Source: Falsiroseomonas sp041690465
Lineage (GTDB): Bacteria > Pseudomonadota > Alphaproteobacteria > Acetobacterales > Acetobacteraceae
Direction: 5' to 3'
NCBI RefSeq assembly: GCF_041690465.1
Contig: NZ_JAWLHG010000004.1
Location: forward strand, 292,843 to 356,842
DNA: 64,000 nt
The notes under the pieces were generated by a model. The model was given only the letters and a program-made list of their open reading frames with translations, made no database searches and had not been told where the DNA came from. The position numbers and the translations under genes were made by a program. Position 1 is the stretch's first letter; the number at the start of each line of letters is the position of its first letter. Below, one piece after another: positions 8,891 through 18,273 of the stretch.

Positions 8891-9829
8891 TCAGAGGCCT
8901 CCCGCCGCGCGCGGCTGGTTGCGCAGCCTGGGGTCAAGCAGGCCGTAGAGCAGGTCCACCACCAGGTTCGCCATCACCATCGTCGCCGCCACCAGCAGCA
9001 GGATACACTGCACGACCGCCAAGTCCCGGTTCGCGACGGCGACCACCAGCAGCCGCCCGACGCCCGGCCAGGAGAAGACGCTCTCCACCACCACCGCGCC
9101 GGCGATCAGGGAGCCGACCATGAAGCCGATGATGGTCACGGTCGGGATCGCGGCGTTCGGCAGCGCATGCCCCGTCACCACCGCGCGCCAGGGCACGCCC
9201 TTGGCGCTGGCGGTGCGGATATAGGGTTGGCCCAGCACCTCCAGCATCGCGCTGCGCGTGAAGCGGGCGAGCACCGCGGCCCCGCCGAAGCCGAGTGTCA
9301 CCACCGGCAGGATGGCGTGCTTCCAGCTCTCCTGCCCGCCCGAAGGCAGCCAGCCGAACTGCACCGCGAAGACCAGCACCAGCAGCAGGCCGAGCACGAA
9401 GGAAGGCACGGTGAATCCGGCGACGGCCACCACCATCACCATGCGGTCGGCCAGCGAGTTGCGGTGCAGCGCCGCATAGACGCCGGCCGGAATGCCGAGC
9501 GCGAGCTTCACGGCGAGCGCCGGCAAGGTCAGCGCTAGCGTCGCCGGGATGCGCTCCAGCACCAGCACGATCGCGTCGCGCCCGTCCCGCATCGAGCGGC
9601 CGAGATCGCCGCTCAGGATGGCGCCGAAGTAGTGGAAGTACTGCTCCCACACCGGCCGGTCGAGGCCCCAGGCGGTGCGGAAGGCGTCCACCGCCTCAGG
9701 CGGTGCATCGGCACCCATGATGATCTGCGCCGGATCGCCCGAGAGGCGCAGCACAACGAAGGCGAAGGTGACGACCAGCGCGATGGTCAGCGCCGCCCGC
9801 AGCACACGCACGGCCAGGAAACGGAGCAT
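8891..9829 (-). CDS. ABC transporter permease, DppB/OppB type
   Basis: Inner-membrane permease of 312 residues. It begins MLRFLAVRVLRAALTIALVV, the usual OppB-like first membrane helix. The periplasmic region GADAPPEAVDAFRTAWGLDRP and the EAA loop YIRTASAKGVPWRAVVTGHALPN are typical. The start at 9829 leaves a single base after the ATPase stop; a longer N-terminus would run into that gene. It forms the transmembrane heterodimer with the next gene. Confidence 0.93.
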   Translation of the reverse strand: MLRFLAVRVLRAALTIALVVTFAFVVLRLSGDPAQIIMGADAPPEAVDAFRTAWGLDRPVWEQYFHYFGAILSGDLGRSMRDGRDAIVLVLERIPATLALTLPALAVKLALGIPAGVYAALHRNSLADRMVMVVAVAGFTVPSFVLGLLLVLVFAVQFGWLPSGGQESWKHAILPVVTLGFGGAAVLARFTRSAMLEVLGQPYIRTASAKGVPWRAVVTGHALPNAAIPTVTIIGFMVGSLIAGAVVVESVFSWPGVGRLLVVAVANRDLAVVQCILLLVAATMVMANLVVDLLYGLLDPRLRNQPRAAGGL

Positions 9830-9830
9830 G

Positions 9831-10847
9831 TCAGGCCGCCTTGCGCAGTTCGGGAAGGCCGCTGCCAGCAGGAACCTCGCCCTGCGCCACGTGGCAGGCG
9901 ACGAGCCGGCCATCGCCGGGGCGCGGCTTCAGCGCGGGTGATTCCCGCGCGCACAAGGCGGACGCCACCGGGCAGCGCGGGTGGAACGAACAGCCGGAGG
10001 GACGGTCGGCGGGGTTCGGCGGATCGCCCTGCAGCACGATGCGCTGGCCGCCGCGGCCGGGATGCGGGATGGAGGAAACCAGTGCGCGCGCATAGGGGTG
10101 GGCGGGATCGTGCAGCACCGCGTCCGGCTCACCCTCTTCGATGATGCGGCCGAGATACATCACGGCGACGCGGTGGCTCACCTGCCGCACGGCGCGCAAA
10201 TCGTGGCTGACGAACAGCATGGCGGTGCCGAAGCGCTCCTGCAGCTCCACCAGCAGGTTGAGCACCTGCGCCTGGATCGAGACATCGAGCGCGCTGATCG
10301 GCTCGTCGCAAACGAGAAGGTCGGGTGAGGTGGCGAGCGCGCGGGCCAGCACCGCGCGCTGGCGCTGGCCGCCGGACAGCTCATGCGGATAGCGCGTCGC
10401 CTGATCGGGGCGCAGGCCGACATCGCGCAGCAGCGTCTCCACCCGGCCGGCGCGCTCGGACGGCGTTCCGATGCCGTGGATCTCGAGCGGCTCGGAGACC
10501 TGTGCGCCGATCGGCAGGCGGCGGTCGAGTGCGCCGAGCGGATCCTGGAACACCATCTGCATGCGCGCGCGCTGCGCCCGCCAGGCGGCCGAGCGCGGTG
10601 GCGGCAGCAGCTTGCCGTCGAAGCTGACGCTGCCTTCGTCCGGCGCCTCCATACCGAGCACGAGCCGACCGGCGGTGGACTTGCCGCAGCCGGACTCGCC
10701 CACCAGGCCCAGCGTGCGCCCGCGCTCCAGCCGCAGCGACACACGATCCACCGCGCGCACCTCGACCTCGCGACCGAACACGCCACGCCGCATGGCATAG
10801 CGCCGCACCAACCCGTCAGCTTCCAGAAGCGACGTACCGGCCCTCAT
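9831..10847 (-). CDS. ABC transporter ATP-binding protein, DppF/OppF type
   Basis: Cytoplasmic ATPase of 338 residues. Walker A is GESGCGKSTAG, the signature is LSGGQRQRAVLARAL, Walker B is DLLVCDEPISALD, and the H-loop is FVSHDL. The C-terminal oligopeptide-transporter extension contains the Cys-rich iron-sulfur motif GCSFHPRCPVASALC typical of OppD/F-family ATPases. Its ATG overlaps the preceding ATPase stop (ATGA). Pairs with the other ATPase to energise the DppBC permease. Confidence 0.93.
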   Translation of the reverse strand: MRAGTSLLEADGLVRRYAMRRGVFGREVEVRAVDRVSLRLERGRTLGLVGESGCGKSTAGRLVLGMEAPDEGSVSFDGKLLPPPRSAAWRAQRARMQMVFQDPLGALDRRLPIGAQVSEPLEIHGIGTPSERAGRVETLLRDVGLRPDQATRYPHELSGGQRQRAVLARALATSPDLLVCDEPISALDVSIQAQVLNLLVELQERFGTAMLFVSHDLRAVRQVSHRVAVMYLGRIIEEGEPDAVLHDPAHPYARALVSSIPHPGRGGQRIVLQGDPPNPADRPSGCSFHPRCPVASALCARESPALKPRPGDGRLVACHVAQGEVPAGSGLPELRKAA

Positions 10848-11833
10848 GCGGAGAGCCTCTCGGCGATGGCGGGTGCGACCGTCGCGCGGATGCAGGCGGC
10901 GTGGTGGGCACGGTCGAGCGGCACTGCGGGCGGCGTGCCCGCGTCGCAGGCGGCGAGGCGCTGCGGGCAGCGGGGCGCGAAGGCGCAACCCGGCGGCATC
11001 GCCCAGGGTTCCGGCACGCCGCCGGGGATCGCCAATAGCCGGCGGCGCGGCCCGTCGATCGGCGGCAGCGCGCCGAGCAGGCCGCGCGTGTAGGGGTGCG
11101 TGGGCTGGGCGAACAGCCGCGAGGTCGGTGCCTGCTCGACGATGCGGCCGGCATACATCACCGCCACCTTCTCGCAGGCATCGGCGACCACGCCGAGGTC
11201 GTGCGAGATCAGCACCAGCGCCATGCCGGTATCGCGACGCAGCGACTGCAGCAGGTCGAGGATCTGCGCCTGGATGGTGACGTCGAGCGCCGTGGTCGGC
11301 TCGTCGGCCACGAGCAGCTCCGGCCGGCCGGCGAGCGCGATGGCAATCATCACGCGCTGGTTCTGCCCACCCGAAAGTTCATGCGGATAGGCATCGAGGC
11401 GGCGCGCCGCATCGGGGATGCCGACCTGGTCGAGCAGGCGCTTCGCTTCCGCGCGCGCCGGCGCGCCGGACATGCCGCGATGCAGCCGCAGCGCTTCCAT
11501 CACCTGACGCCCGAGGCGATGCACGGGGTTGAGGCTGCTTGCCGGATCCTGGAAGATCATCGCGATCCGGCCGCCGCGCACCTTCTCCAGCACCGCCGCC
11601 GGCGCGCCGAGAAGCTCCGCGCCGCCGAGCCGAACGCTGCCCGAGATCTCCGCGCGGCCGGGCAGCAGGCCGAGCGCGGCGAGCCAGGTAACGGACTTGC
11701 CGCAGCCCGACTCGCCCACCATGCCCACCGCCTCGCCCGGCGCGACCGAGAGGTCGATGCCGCGCAGCGCGGCCTGGCCGTCGAAGGCGACGCGCAGGCC
11801 GCGCAGCTCGACCAGCGGCGCCGGCGCGCTCAT
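10844..11833 (-). CDS. ABC transporter ATP-binding protein, DppD/OppD type
   Basis: Cytoplasmic ATPase of 329 residues with Walker A GESGCGKSVTW, signature LSGGQNQRVMIAIAL, Walker B LLVADEPTTALD, and the C-terminal motif GCAFAPRCPQRLAAC. Start 11833 overlaps the stop of the solute-binding protein gene by ATGA, so translation is coupled along the operon. It is the second of the two non-identical ATPases characteristic of peptide/nickel-type importers. Confidence 0.93.
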   Translation of the reverse strand: MSAPAPLVELRGLRVAFDGQAALRGIDLSVAPGEAVGMVGESGCGKSVTWLAALGLLPGRAEISGSVRLGGAELLGAPAAVLEKVRGGRIAMIFQDPASSLNPVHRLGRQVMEALRLHRGMSGAPARAEAKRLLDQVGIPDAARRLDAYPHELSGGQNQRVMIAIALAGRPELLVADEPTTALDVTIQAQILDLLQSLRRDTGMALVLISHDLGVVADACEKVAVMYAGRIVEQAPTSRLFAQPTHPYTRGLLGALPPIDGPRRRLLAIPGGVPEPWAMPPGCAFAPRCPQRLAACDAGTPPAVPLDRAHHAACIRATVAPAIAERLSA

Positions 11834-13443
11834 GTGCCGAACCTGAGATTGCCGCCGCGGAAATCCATCGCCCAGCCCTTTGAGGCGCGCCAGGCGATGT
11901 CCTTGCGCTTGGCGGTGAAAGCGGCGGCGTGGTGCAGCACGATATAGCCGGGATCCTCGCGCTCCAGCAGTTCCAGGATGCGGCGGAACAGCGCGCGGCG
12001 GCGGGTCATGTCGGTCTCGACCTCCAGCGCCGCGCTGGCGCGGTCGAGCTCTGGGTTCACCCATTCGCCAGTGCGGGTCGCCTCGGTACGCGGGCCGAAG
12101 CTGCGCAGGATGCCCGCCACCGGATCGCCGAACAGCGAGGTGTTGGACCAGTCGCGCACGCCGCGTCCCGGCGAGCGTTCCGTCACCTGGGTGAAGTTCT
12201 CCTTCATCTCGATCTGCACGTTGATCCCGGCGGCGCGCCAGCCTTCGATGACGATCTGCGCGTTCGAGACCTGGTTGGTGTAGTAGTTGTTCAGCAGCCG
12301 CCAGGTGATTGGCTCCCCGCGGTAGTTGGCCTCGCGCAGCAGGCGGCGCGCCTCGGCGGGATCGTGGCGCGGATTCTCCCAGTCGCGGAGATACATCGCG
12401 CCGTAGCTTTCCATCTGCATGCCGCGCGGGATCGCGGTGCGGCCGGCCCACAGCGCCTGCACGATCGCCTCCCGGTCCACCAGGTGCGACATCGCGCGAC
12501 GGATGCGCGCATCGGCCAGCACCGGATTCGTCTTGTCGAAGGCGATCTTGCGGATGTTGTTGATCGGGCTGCCCTGCACCTCGAAGCGCGCATCGCGTTC
12601 CACCACCTCCACCTGGTCGGGCGGAATGTCGCAGGCGAAATCGAACTCGCCGGAGAACAGGCCGTTCACGCGGCCCGAGACCTCCGGCACCTCCACCAAG
12701 CGGATGCGCCGGACCGGCGGGCGGCCGCCCCAATATGCGTCATGCGCCTCGAAGGTGAGCGAGACGTCGGGGCGGTATTCGGCGATCGCGTAGGGCCCCG
12801 TACCGATCGGCTGGCGCCCCCAGGCAAGCCAGCTCGGCGCGGCGTCGAAGGCGGCGCGCGAGAGGATGGCGCCGACGCTCTGCGCAAGGCGCCCCTCCAG
12901 CGTCACATCGGGCGTGCGGTTGACGTAGCGGACGGTGTGGCGGTCCACCACCTCGATGCGCGCGAGGCCGGGATAGGTGCGGCGCGCCACCGCGATCACC
13001 TCCGCCGGCGGCTCCTTGCCGGTGGTACCGGCGAGCACGGTGCTCTGGCCGCGACCGCTATGGCCTTCGGTGCCGAACAGTCGCGGGCCGAAGGAGAAGG
13101 CGACATCCTCGGCCGTCATCTCCCGCCCATCATGGAAGCGCACGCCCGGGCGCAGGGTGAACTCGACGGTCGTCGCATCCACCCGGCGCCACGCGGTGGC
13201 AAGACCGGGACGCAGCGACAGGTCGCCGATCCAGTCCGTCTCGATCAGCGGCTCGGCGTAGATGTGGTGGATGCGGAATCCGACATTGGACTGTTCGCGC
13301 GGGGGCTCCAGCGTGTTGGAGTTGGAAAGGCGCTGCACCGCGATGGTGAGCACAGGCCTGTCATCCGCCTGCGCATGGCCGATGCGGGGCAGCGTGGTGA
13401 CGGCAGCGGCGAACAGCGCCGCGCGGCGGGTGATGGCGGCCAT
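11830..13443 (-). CDS. ABC transporter family-5 solute-binding protein (copy 1 of 3)
   Basis: Periplasmic binding protein of 537 residues. The leader ends near IGHA-QADDRP. The mature start (VLTIAVQRLSNSNTLE, REQSNVGFR) is strikingly like the two following genes. Family-5 landmarks include LRPGLATAWRRVDATTVEF, LRPGVRFHDGREMTAEDV, and GTGPYAIAEYRPDVSLTF. Family members bind peptides, opines, nickel or diverse small molecules. It is the copy nearest the ATPase genes. Confidence 0.92.
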   Translation of the reverse strand: MAAITRRAALFAAAVTTLPRIGHAQADDRPVLTIAVQRLSNSNTLEPPREQSNVGFRIHHIYAEPLIETDWIGDLSLRPGLATAWRRVDATTVEFTLRPGVRFHDGREMTAEDVAFSFGPRLFGTEGHSGRGQSTVLAGTTGKEPPAEVIAVARRTYPGLARIEVVDRHTVRYVNRTPDVTLEGRLAQSVGAILSRAAFDAAPSWLAWGRQPIGTGPYAIAEYRPDVSLTFEAHDAYWGGRPPVRRIRLVEVPEVSGRVNGLFSGEFDFACDIPPDQVEVVERDARFEVQGSPINNIRKIAFDKTNPVLADARIRRAMSHLVDREAIVQALWAGRTAIPRGMQMESYGAMYLRDWENPRHDPAEARRLLREANYRGEPITWRLLNNYYTNQVSNAQIVIEGWRAAGINVQIEMKENFTQVTERSPGRGVRDWSNTSLFGDPVAGILRSFGPRTEATRTGEWVNPELDRASAALEVETDMTRRRALFRRILELLEREDPGYIVLHHAAAFTAKRKDIAWRASKGWAMDFRGGNLRFGT

Positions 13444-13446
13444 TGC

Positions 13447-15009
13447 TCAGGCTCCCCAGTTCGTGCCGCGGAAGTCCATCACGAAGGACTGCGCGGGCCG
13501 CCAGGCGATGTCGCGCCGCTTGGCGGTGAAGTTGGCGTTGCGGTGCAGGACGACGTAGCCGGGATCCTCGCGCTCGATGATCTCCAGCATGCGGCGCCAG
13601 ACAAGGATGCGGCGCGGGCGGTCCACGCTGGTCTCGAGCTCGGCGGCAAGCGCGCCGAACTCCTCGTTGCGCCATTGGTTGCGCACCCAGGGTGCGCCGG
13701 CGCGGCCCCAGGTGCCGGACATCTGGATCGAAGGGTCGTTGACCACCGCGGCCGCCGACCAGTCATGCACGCCACGCGTCTCGGGCTCGCCACCCTGGAT
13801 CTGGCCCCAGTTCTCCACCATCTGGAGCTGGACGTTGAGGCCCACGGCCCGCCAGCCCTCGACCATGATCTGCGCCGTCGCGGTCTGGTTGGTGTAGTAG
13901 TTGTCGAGGCAGCGATAGGGGATCGGCTGGCCGCGATAGCCGGCCTCGCGCAGCAGGCGGCGGGCCTCGGCGGGGTCGAAGCGCGGCACCTCGATGTCGC
14001 GAAGATACATTTCGCCGTAGAATTCCCATTGCAGGCCGCGCGGGACGCTGGTGCGTCCGCCCCACAGCGCGGCGACGATCGCTTCGCGATCCACCGAGTG
14101 GCTCATCGCACGCCGCACCAGCGGATCTGCGAGCACTGGATGCGACTTGTTGAAGACCAGGTAGCGCGTGTTGTTGATCGGGCCGCCGACGACCTCGAAG
14201 CGGCGGTCGCGCTCGATCCCGGCGATCTGGTCGGGCGGGATGTCGGAGGCGAACTCCGCCTCGCCCGAGAACAGCATGTTGACCCGGCTGGCAACCTCCG
14301 GGATCTCGGCGAAGCGCAGCCGGCGCAATGGCGGGCGGCCTTGCCAATGATCATCGAAGGCATCCAGCACCAGCGCCTGGTCCGGGCGGTACTCGGCGAT
14401 GCGATAGGGGCCGGTACCGATCGGGCGGCGCGCCCAATCCATCCAGGATGGTGCCTGCTCGAAGGCGCCGCGAGGCGCGATCACCGCGATGGTGCGCACC
14501 ATGCGGCCTTCCAGCACCACATCCGGCACCTTGCTGACCACACGCACCCGGTGCGGCCCTAGCGCCTCGATTCGCTCGAAACCGGGGAAGGCACGGCGCG
14601 CGGCCTGCACCACCGGCGTCGGCACCTCCCGCGCGCCGCCGCCCCACATCCGCTCCGGCCCGAAGGAGAAGGCGACGTCCTCGGCGGTGAAGGCGGCGCC
14701 GTCGTGAAAGCGCACGCCCTCCCGCAGGTCGAACTCCACCACCTGGTCGTCCACGCGCCGCCAGGCGGTGGCCAGGCCCGGGCGCAGCGACATGTCGCCG
14801 ACCCAGTCCGTGTCCACCAGCGGCTCGACATAGTTGCGGAAGATCCGCGTGCCGACATTGGACTGTTCGCGCAGCATCTCCAGCGTGTTCGACGTCGAGA
14901 TGTTCTGCACGGCCACCGTGATCGCCGGCCGGCCGTCGGCCTGCGCAATCGCGAAGCGTGGCAGCGTGGCGACGCCGGCGGCAGCGGCCAGCAGATCACG
15001 GCGGCGCAT
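13447..15009 (-). CDS. ABC transporter family-5 solute-binding protein (copy 2 of 3)
   Basis: Periplasmic binding protein of 520 residues. The start at ATG 15009 (MRRRDLLAAAAGVATLPRF leader, cleavage near AIA-QADGRP) was chosen because it gives a leader and sits just after the upstream stop. It shares with its neighbours NTLEMLREQSNVGTR, SLRPGLATAWRRV and GTGPYRIAEYRPD. Divergence is greatest in the ligand-facing middle, consistent with different ligands served by one transporter. Confidence 0.92.
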   Translation of the reverse strand: MRRRDLLAAAAGVATLPRFAIAQADGRPAITVAVQNISTSNTLEMLREQSNVGTRIFRNYVEPLVDTDWVGDMSLRPGLATAWRRVDDQVVEFDLREGVRFHDGAAFTAEDVAFSFGPERMWGGGAREVPTPVVQAARRAFPGFERIEALGPHRVRVVSKVPDVVLEGRMVRTIAVIAPRGAFEQAPSWMDWARRPIGTGPYRIAEYRPDQALVLDAFDDHWQGRPPLRRLRFAEIPEVASRVNMLFSGEAEFASDIPPDQIAGIERDRRFEVVGGPINNTRYLVFNKSHPVLADPLVRRAMSHSVDREAIVAALWGGRTSVPRGLQWEFYGEMYLRDIEVPRFDPAEARRLLREAGYRGQPIPYRCLDNYYTNQTATAQIMVEGWRAVGLNVQLQMVENWGQIQGGEPETRGVHDWSAAAVVNDPSIQMSGTWGRAGAPWVRNQWRNEEFGALAAELETSVDRPRRILVWRRMLEIIEREDPGYVVLHRNANFTAKRRDIAWRPAQSFVMDFRGTNWGA

Positions 15010-15013
15010 GGCG

Positions 15014-16633
15014 TCAGGCCCCCCAGTTGCCGGGCCGGAAATCCATCGCGAAGGCGGGGCTCGCTTTCCAGGCGGTGTCGCGGCGCTTCGCGGTGAAGGT
15101 CGCGTTCTGGTGCAGCACCGTGTAGGCGGGGTCCTCGCGCTCCGCGATCTCCAGCATGCGGCGGAACACCGCGCGGCGGCGGGCCCGGTCGGTGCTGGTC
15201 TCGAGCTCGCCCGAAAGGCGGTTGAACTCGGCATTCGTCCACTCGCCGACCTGCTGCTGCTGACCGTTCGGGCCATGCTGGTTGACGAGCGAGGAGACCG
15301 GGTCGTTGAAGGGCGCGCTGTTGGACCAGTCGCGGATGCCGCGCTGCGTCTCGCGGCTGAAGATCTGCGCCCAGTTCTCGACCATCTGGATCTCGACGTT
15401 GAGACCCGCCTGGCGCCACATCTCCACCAGGATCTGCGCGGTGCCGACCTGGTTGGTGTAGTAGTTGTTCAGCAGGCGATAGGGGATCGGCTCGCCGCGG
15501 TAGCCGGCCTCGCGCACCAGCTTGCGTGCCTCCGCCAGGTCGAAGCGCGGCACGCTCCAGTCGGCGTGGAACATCTCGCCGTAGTAGTCCCACTGCAGGC
15601 CCTTCGGCACCACGGTGCGGCCTGCCCAGAGGCTGTCGACGATCGCCTGGCGGTCGATGCTGTGGGTCAGCGCGCGGCGGACGCGCGGGTCGCGCATTGC
15701 AGGCTGCGCCTGATCGAAGCAGCTGAGGCGGTGGTTCAGGATGGTGCCGCCCTGCACCTCGAAGGCACGGTTGCGCTCGATGCCGGAGATCTGGTCCGGC
15801 GGAATGTCGCAGGCAAAGGTGTATTCGCCGGAGAGCAGGCCGTTGATGCGGCTGGCGACTTCCGGCACCTCGACGAAGCGGATCTGACGCAGCGGCGGGC
15901 GACCACCCCAATACTGGTCATGCGCCACCAGAGTCAGCGACACGTCGGGGCGGAACTCCGCCACCATGTAGGGTCCGGTGGTGATGGGCTTGCGCGCCCA
16001 ATCGAGCCATGTCGCCGCCTCCGAGAAGCCGCGGCGCGAGCAGATGTCGCTGCCGTAGCGGGCAAGGCGGCCTTCCATCGTCACGTCGGGCGTGCGGTTG
16101 ACGAAGCGGACGGTGTGCCGGTCCACCGCCTCCACCTTGTCCAACGCCGGCCAGTTGCGGCGTGCGACGGCGATCACCTCTGGCGGCAGCTCCTTGCCCT
16201 GCGGCCCCTGGCCGGGAATGCGCGCGAACAGCGTGCCGGAGGTTGGCGCGCCCTCCCCCGTGCCGAACATGCGCTCGCGGCCGAAGGAGAAGACCACATC
16301 CTCCGCGGTCAGCTCGTCGCCATTGTGGAAGCGCACGCCGGGCCGCAGCGAGAGCTCCACCGTGCGGTCGTCGATCCGGCGCCATTCGGTGGCGAGCGAG
16401 GGCACGCTCTCGAGGTTGCCGAGCCAGTTCCGGCCGATCAGGCCTTCCCACAACGAGGAATAGAACACGCGCTCGCCGACATTGGACTGTTCGCGCAGCA
16501 CTTCGAGCGTGTTGCTGTTCACCACCTTCTGCACGGCGATGACGATGCTGGGGCGCTGGTCGGCCTGGGCGATAGCGAAGCGCGGCAGCACGGCCAGCGC
16601 GGGCGTGGCCAGCAGGAGGCGACGACGGATCAT
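15014..16633 (-). CDS. ABC transporter family-5 solute-binding protein (copy 3 of 3)
   Basis: Periplasmic binding protein of 539 residues. The ATG at 16633 follows a GAGGAGAG ribosome site and gives leader MIRRRLLLATPALAVLPRF with cleavage near AIA-QADQRP. It shares NSNTLEVLREQSNVGER and TTGPYMVAEFRPDVSLTL with the other two copies. It directly follows the phosphonate monoester hydrolase gene (29-bp gap) and is the first binding protein of the operon. Three adjacent copies feeding one permease point to tandem duplication followed by specialisation. Confidence 0.92.
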   Translation of the reverse strand: MIRRRLLLATPALAVLPRFAIAQADQRPSIVIAVQKVVNSNTLEVLREQSNVGERVFYSSLWEGLIGRNWLGNLESVPSLATEWRRIDDRTVELSLRPGVRFHNGDELTAEDVVFSFGRERMFGTGEGAPTSGTLFARIPGQGPQGKELPPEVIAVARRNWPALDKVEAVDRHTVRFVNRTPDVTMEGRLARYGSDICSRRGFSEAATWLDWARKPITTGPYMVAEFRPDVSLTLVAHDQYWGGRPPLRQIRFVEVPEVASRINGLLSGEYTFACDIPPDQISGIERNRAFEVQGGTILNHRLSCFDQAQPAMRDPRVRRALTHSIDRQAIVDSLWAGRTVVPKGLQWDYYGEMFHADWSVPRFDLAEARKLVREAGYRGEPIPYRLLNNYYTNQVGTAQILVEMWRQAGLNVEIQMVENWAQIFSRETQRGIRDWSNSAPFNDPVSSLVNQHGPNGQQQQVGEWTNAEFNRLSGELETSTDRARRRAVFRRMLEIAEREDPAYTVLHQNATFTAKRRDTAWKASPAFAMDFRPGNWGA

Positions 16634-16662
16634 GGGTTCTCTCCTCGCAGGTTGGAAGCGGG

Positions 16663-18228
16663 TCACTCGGCGGCGCGGGGAAGGCCGGTCTGCGGAACGG
16701 CGACACGCTCCTCCAGCCCTTGCGGCGTCGCGCGGTAATGGGTCAGCGTGCGCTCGGCGTGCTGCATGCGCTTGGACAGCGCCTTCTGCGCGTAGTCCTT
16801 CACCAGGCCGGCATGCGCCCGATCTTCCGCCAGGTTCTCGAAGCAGTGCGGATCTCGCGCCAGGTCGAAGAACAACGGGGGCAACGCGGCGAAGTGCACG
16901 TATTTGTACCTTTCGTCCTGCACCACGCAGAGAGAGCTCTCGTCCATGTGCAGGCCGAGGCTGCTCTCCGGCTTCGAGTAGTGGACGTCGCGGAAGTCGT
17001 ATTCGTAGAACAGTACATCGCGCCAATCGGACGGCGCCGGTCCTTCAAGCAGCGGCAGGATGGAACGCCCGTCGCAGGCGCGAGGTATGGTGCCGCCGAG
17101 CGCCTCGAGGATGGTCGGCATCACGTCCACGCTCTCGGTGAAGGCATCCTCGATCGCACCAGGCCGGTCATTGCGGCCGGCATCCTTCACCACCAGCGGA
17201 ATACGGAAGCTCTCGTCGTGGTAGCCGATTTTGCCGAGCAGCCAGTGGTCGCCGAGTTGCTCGCCATGATCGGAGGTGAAGACGATCATCGTGTCGTCCC
17301 ACTGGCCGTTCTGGTCGAGCCACGCGAAGACACGGCCGAGGCAGTCGTCGATCTCCGTGATGAGGCCGGCATAGGTGGCGCGCATCTGCCGGATGGCGCC
17401 CTCCTCTAGCGCCGTCGCCGCGCCGCCGGCGCCATGGAAGAACGAGCCCTGGCTGATGCCGCGCAGGTAGTGGCGCAGCAGCGGATGCTGCGCCGCCTCC
17501 TCTTCCCAGCGCGCGCGACGGACCGGCGCGGGCATGTCGGCGGCGGCGTACATCGCGTGGTAGGGCGCCGGCGCGATGAAGGGCGGGTGCGGGCGGTAGT
17601 AGCCGAGATGCAGGAACCAGGGCTTGCCGTTGCGGCCCTTCAGGTAGGTCAGCGCACGCTCGGTGAAGTAGGTGCTGTCGGAGAGCTCGGCGGGAATTCG
17701 GCAAGGGCGGTCGGTGACGCCGGGCACCGCATCCTCGCCTTCCGGCAGCCAGATGTCCTCGCGCCGCGGCGGCAGCTTGTAGCCCTGATGCGCAAGCCAG
17801 CCGAAATAGCCGTCCATATGCGGCTCGAAGGCGCCAACGCTGCGGAAGCCGTCCATTAGGTCGCCGAGGGTGGTGAAGCGAGGATCGCGCGGACCGCTGG
17901 TGCGGGGATCGGGCGTCGTCGTCGTGTAGCCTATGAGCGCCGGATCGTAGCCGGCGAGGCGCAGTTGCTTGCCGAGGTTGGTGTGGCGTGCATCAAGCGG
18001 CACCGTGTTCTGCACCGCACGATGGTTCATCAGGTAGAGGCCGGTCAGCAGGCTGGCGCGCGCCGGGCCGCAGGGCACGGTTGCGGTCACGTGGTTGCGG
18101 AAGGTCACGCCCTCGCGGCAGAGCCTGTCCAGGTTCGGCGTACGAAGGAAACCGGCGCCGAGCGCAGGGACGAAGTCCGCGCGCCACTGGTCAACAACGA
18201 TGAGGAGAACGTTCTTTCGCTGCCGCAT
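16663..18228 (-). CDS. pehA: Phosphonate monoester hydrolase / phosphodiesterase (formylglycine-dependent)
   Basis: A 521-residue alkaline-phosphatase-superfamily hydrolase that cleaves phosphonate monoesters and phosphodiesters, with sulfatase side activity in characterised relatives. From memory of the Burkholderia and Rhizobium PMH/PehA sequences the match is close along most of the length: KNVLLIVVDQWRADFVP, LDRLCREGVTFRNHVT, PCGPARASLLTGLYLMNHR, GYTTTTPDPRT and the C-terminal DERYKYVHFAALPPLFFDL. The FGly-forming Cys is in CGPAR (Cys53 from this start). FTSDHGEQLGDH completes the metal site. ATG 18228 is preferred over GTG 18231 one codon upstream. It heads the operon of binding proteins, ABC transporter and phosphodiesterase. 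A plain 'sulfatase' label would miss its probable phosphorus role. Confidence 0.88.
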   Translation of the reverse strand: MRQRKNVLLIVVDQWRADFVPALGAGFLRTPNLDRLCREGVTFRNHVTATVPCGPARASLLTGLYLMNHRAVQNTVPLDARHTNLGKQLRLAGYDPALIGYTTTTPDPRTSGPRDPRFTTLGDLMDGFRSVGAFEPHMDGYFGWLAHQGYKLPPRREDIWLPEGEDAVPGVTDRPCRIPAELSDSTYFTERALTYLKGRNGKPWFLHLGYYRPHPPFIAPAPYHAMYAAADMPAPVRRARWEEEAAQHPLLRHYLRGISQGSFFHGAGGAATALEEGAIRQMRATYAGLITEIDDCLGRVFAWLDQNGQWDDTMIVFTSDHGEQLGDHWLLGKIGYHDESFRIPLVVKDAGRNDRPGAIEDAFTESVDVMPTILEALGGTIPRACDGRSILPLLEGPAPSDWRDVLFYEYDFRDVHYSKPESSLGLHMDESSLCVVQDERYKYVHFAALPPLFFDLARDPHCFENLAEDRAHAGLVKDYAQKALSKRMQHAERTLTHYRATPQGLEERVAVPQTGLPRAAE

Positions 18229-18273
18229 CACGATCCGCCCGAAGCTCTGTGGCCGCGGGCTTAACGGGTATCG

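Noticed and set aside
16663..18228. Annotation simply as an arylsulfatase
   Set aside because: The full-length resemblance to characterised phosphonate monoester hydrolases (CGPAR site, YLMNHRAVQN, DERYKYVHFAALPPLFFDL) is much stronger than to sulfatases.
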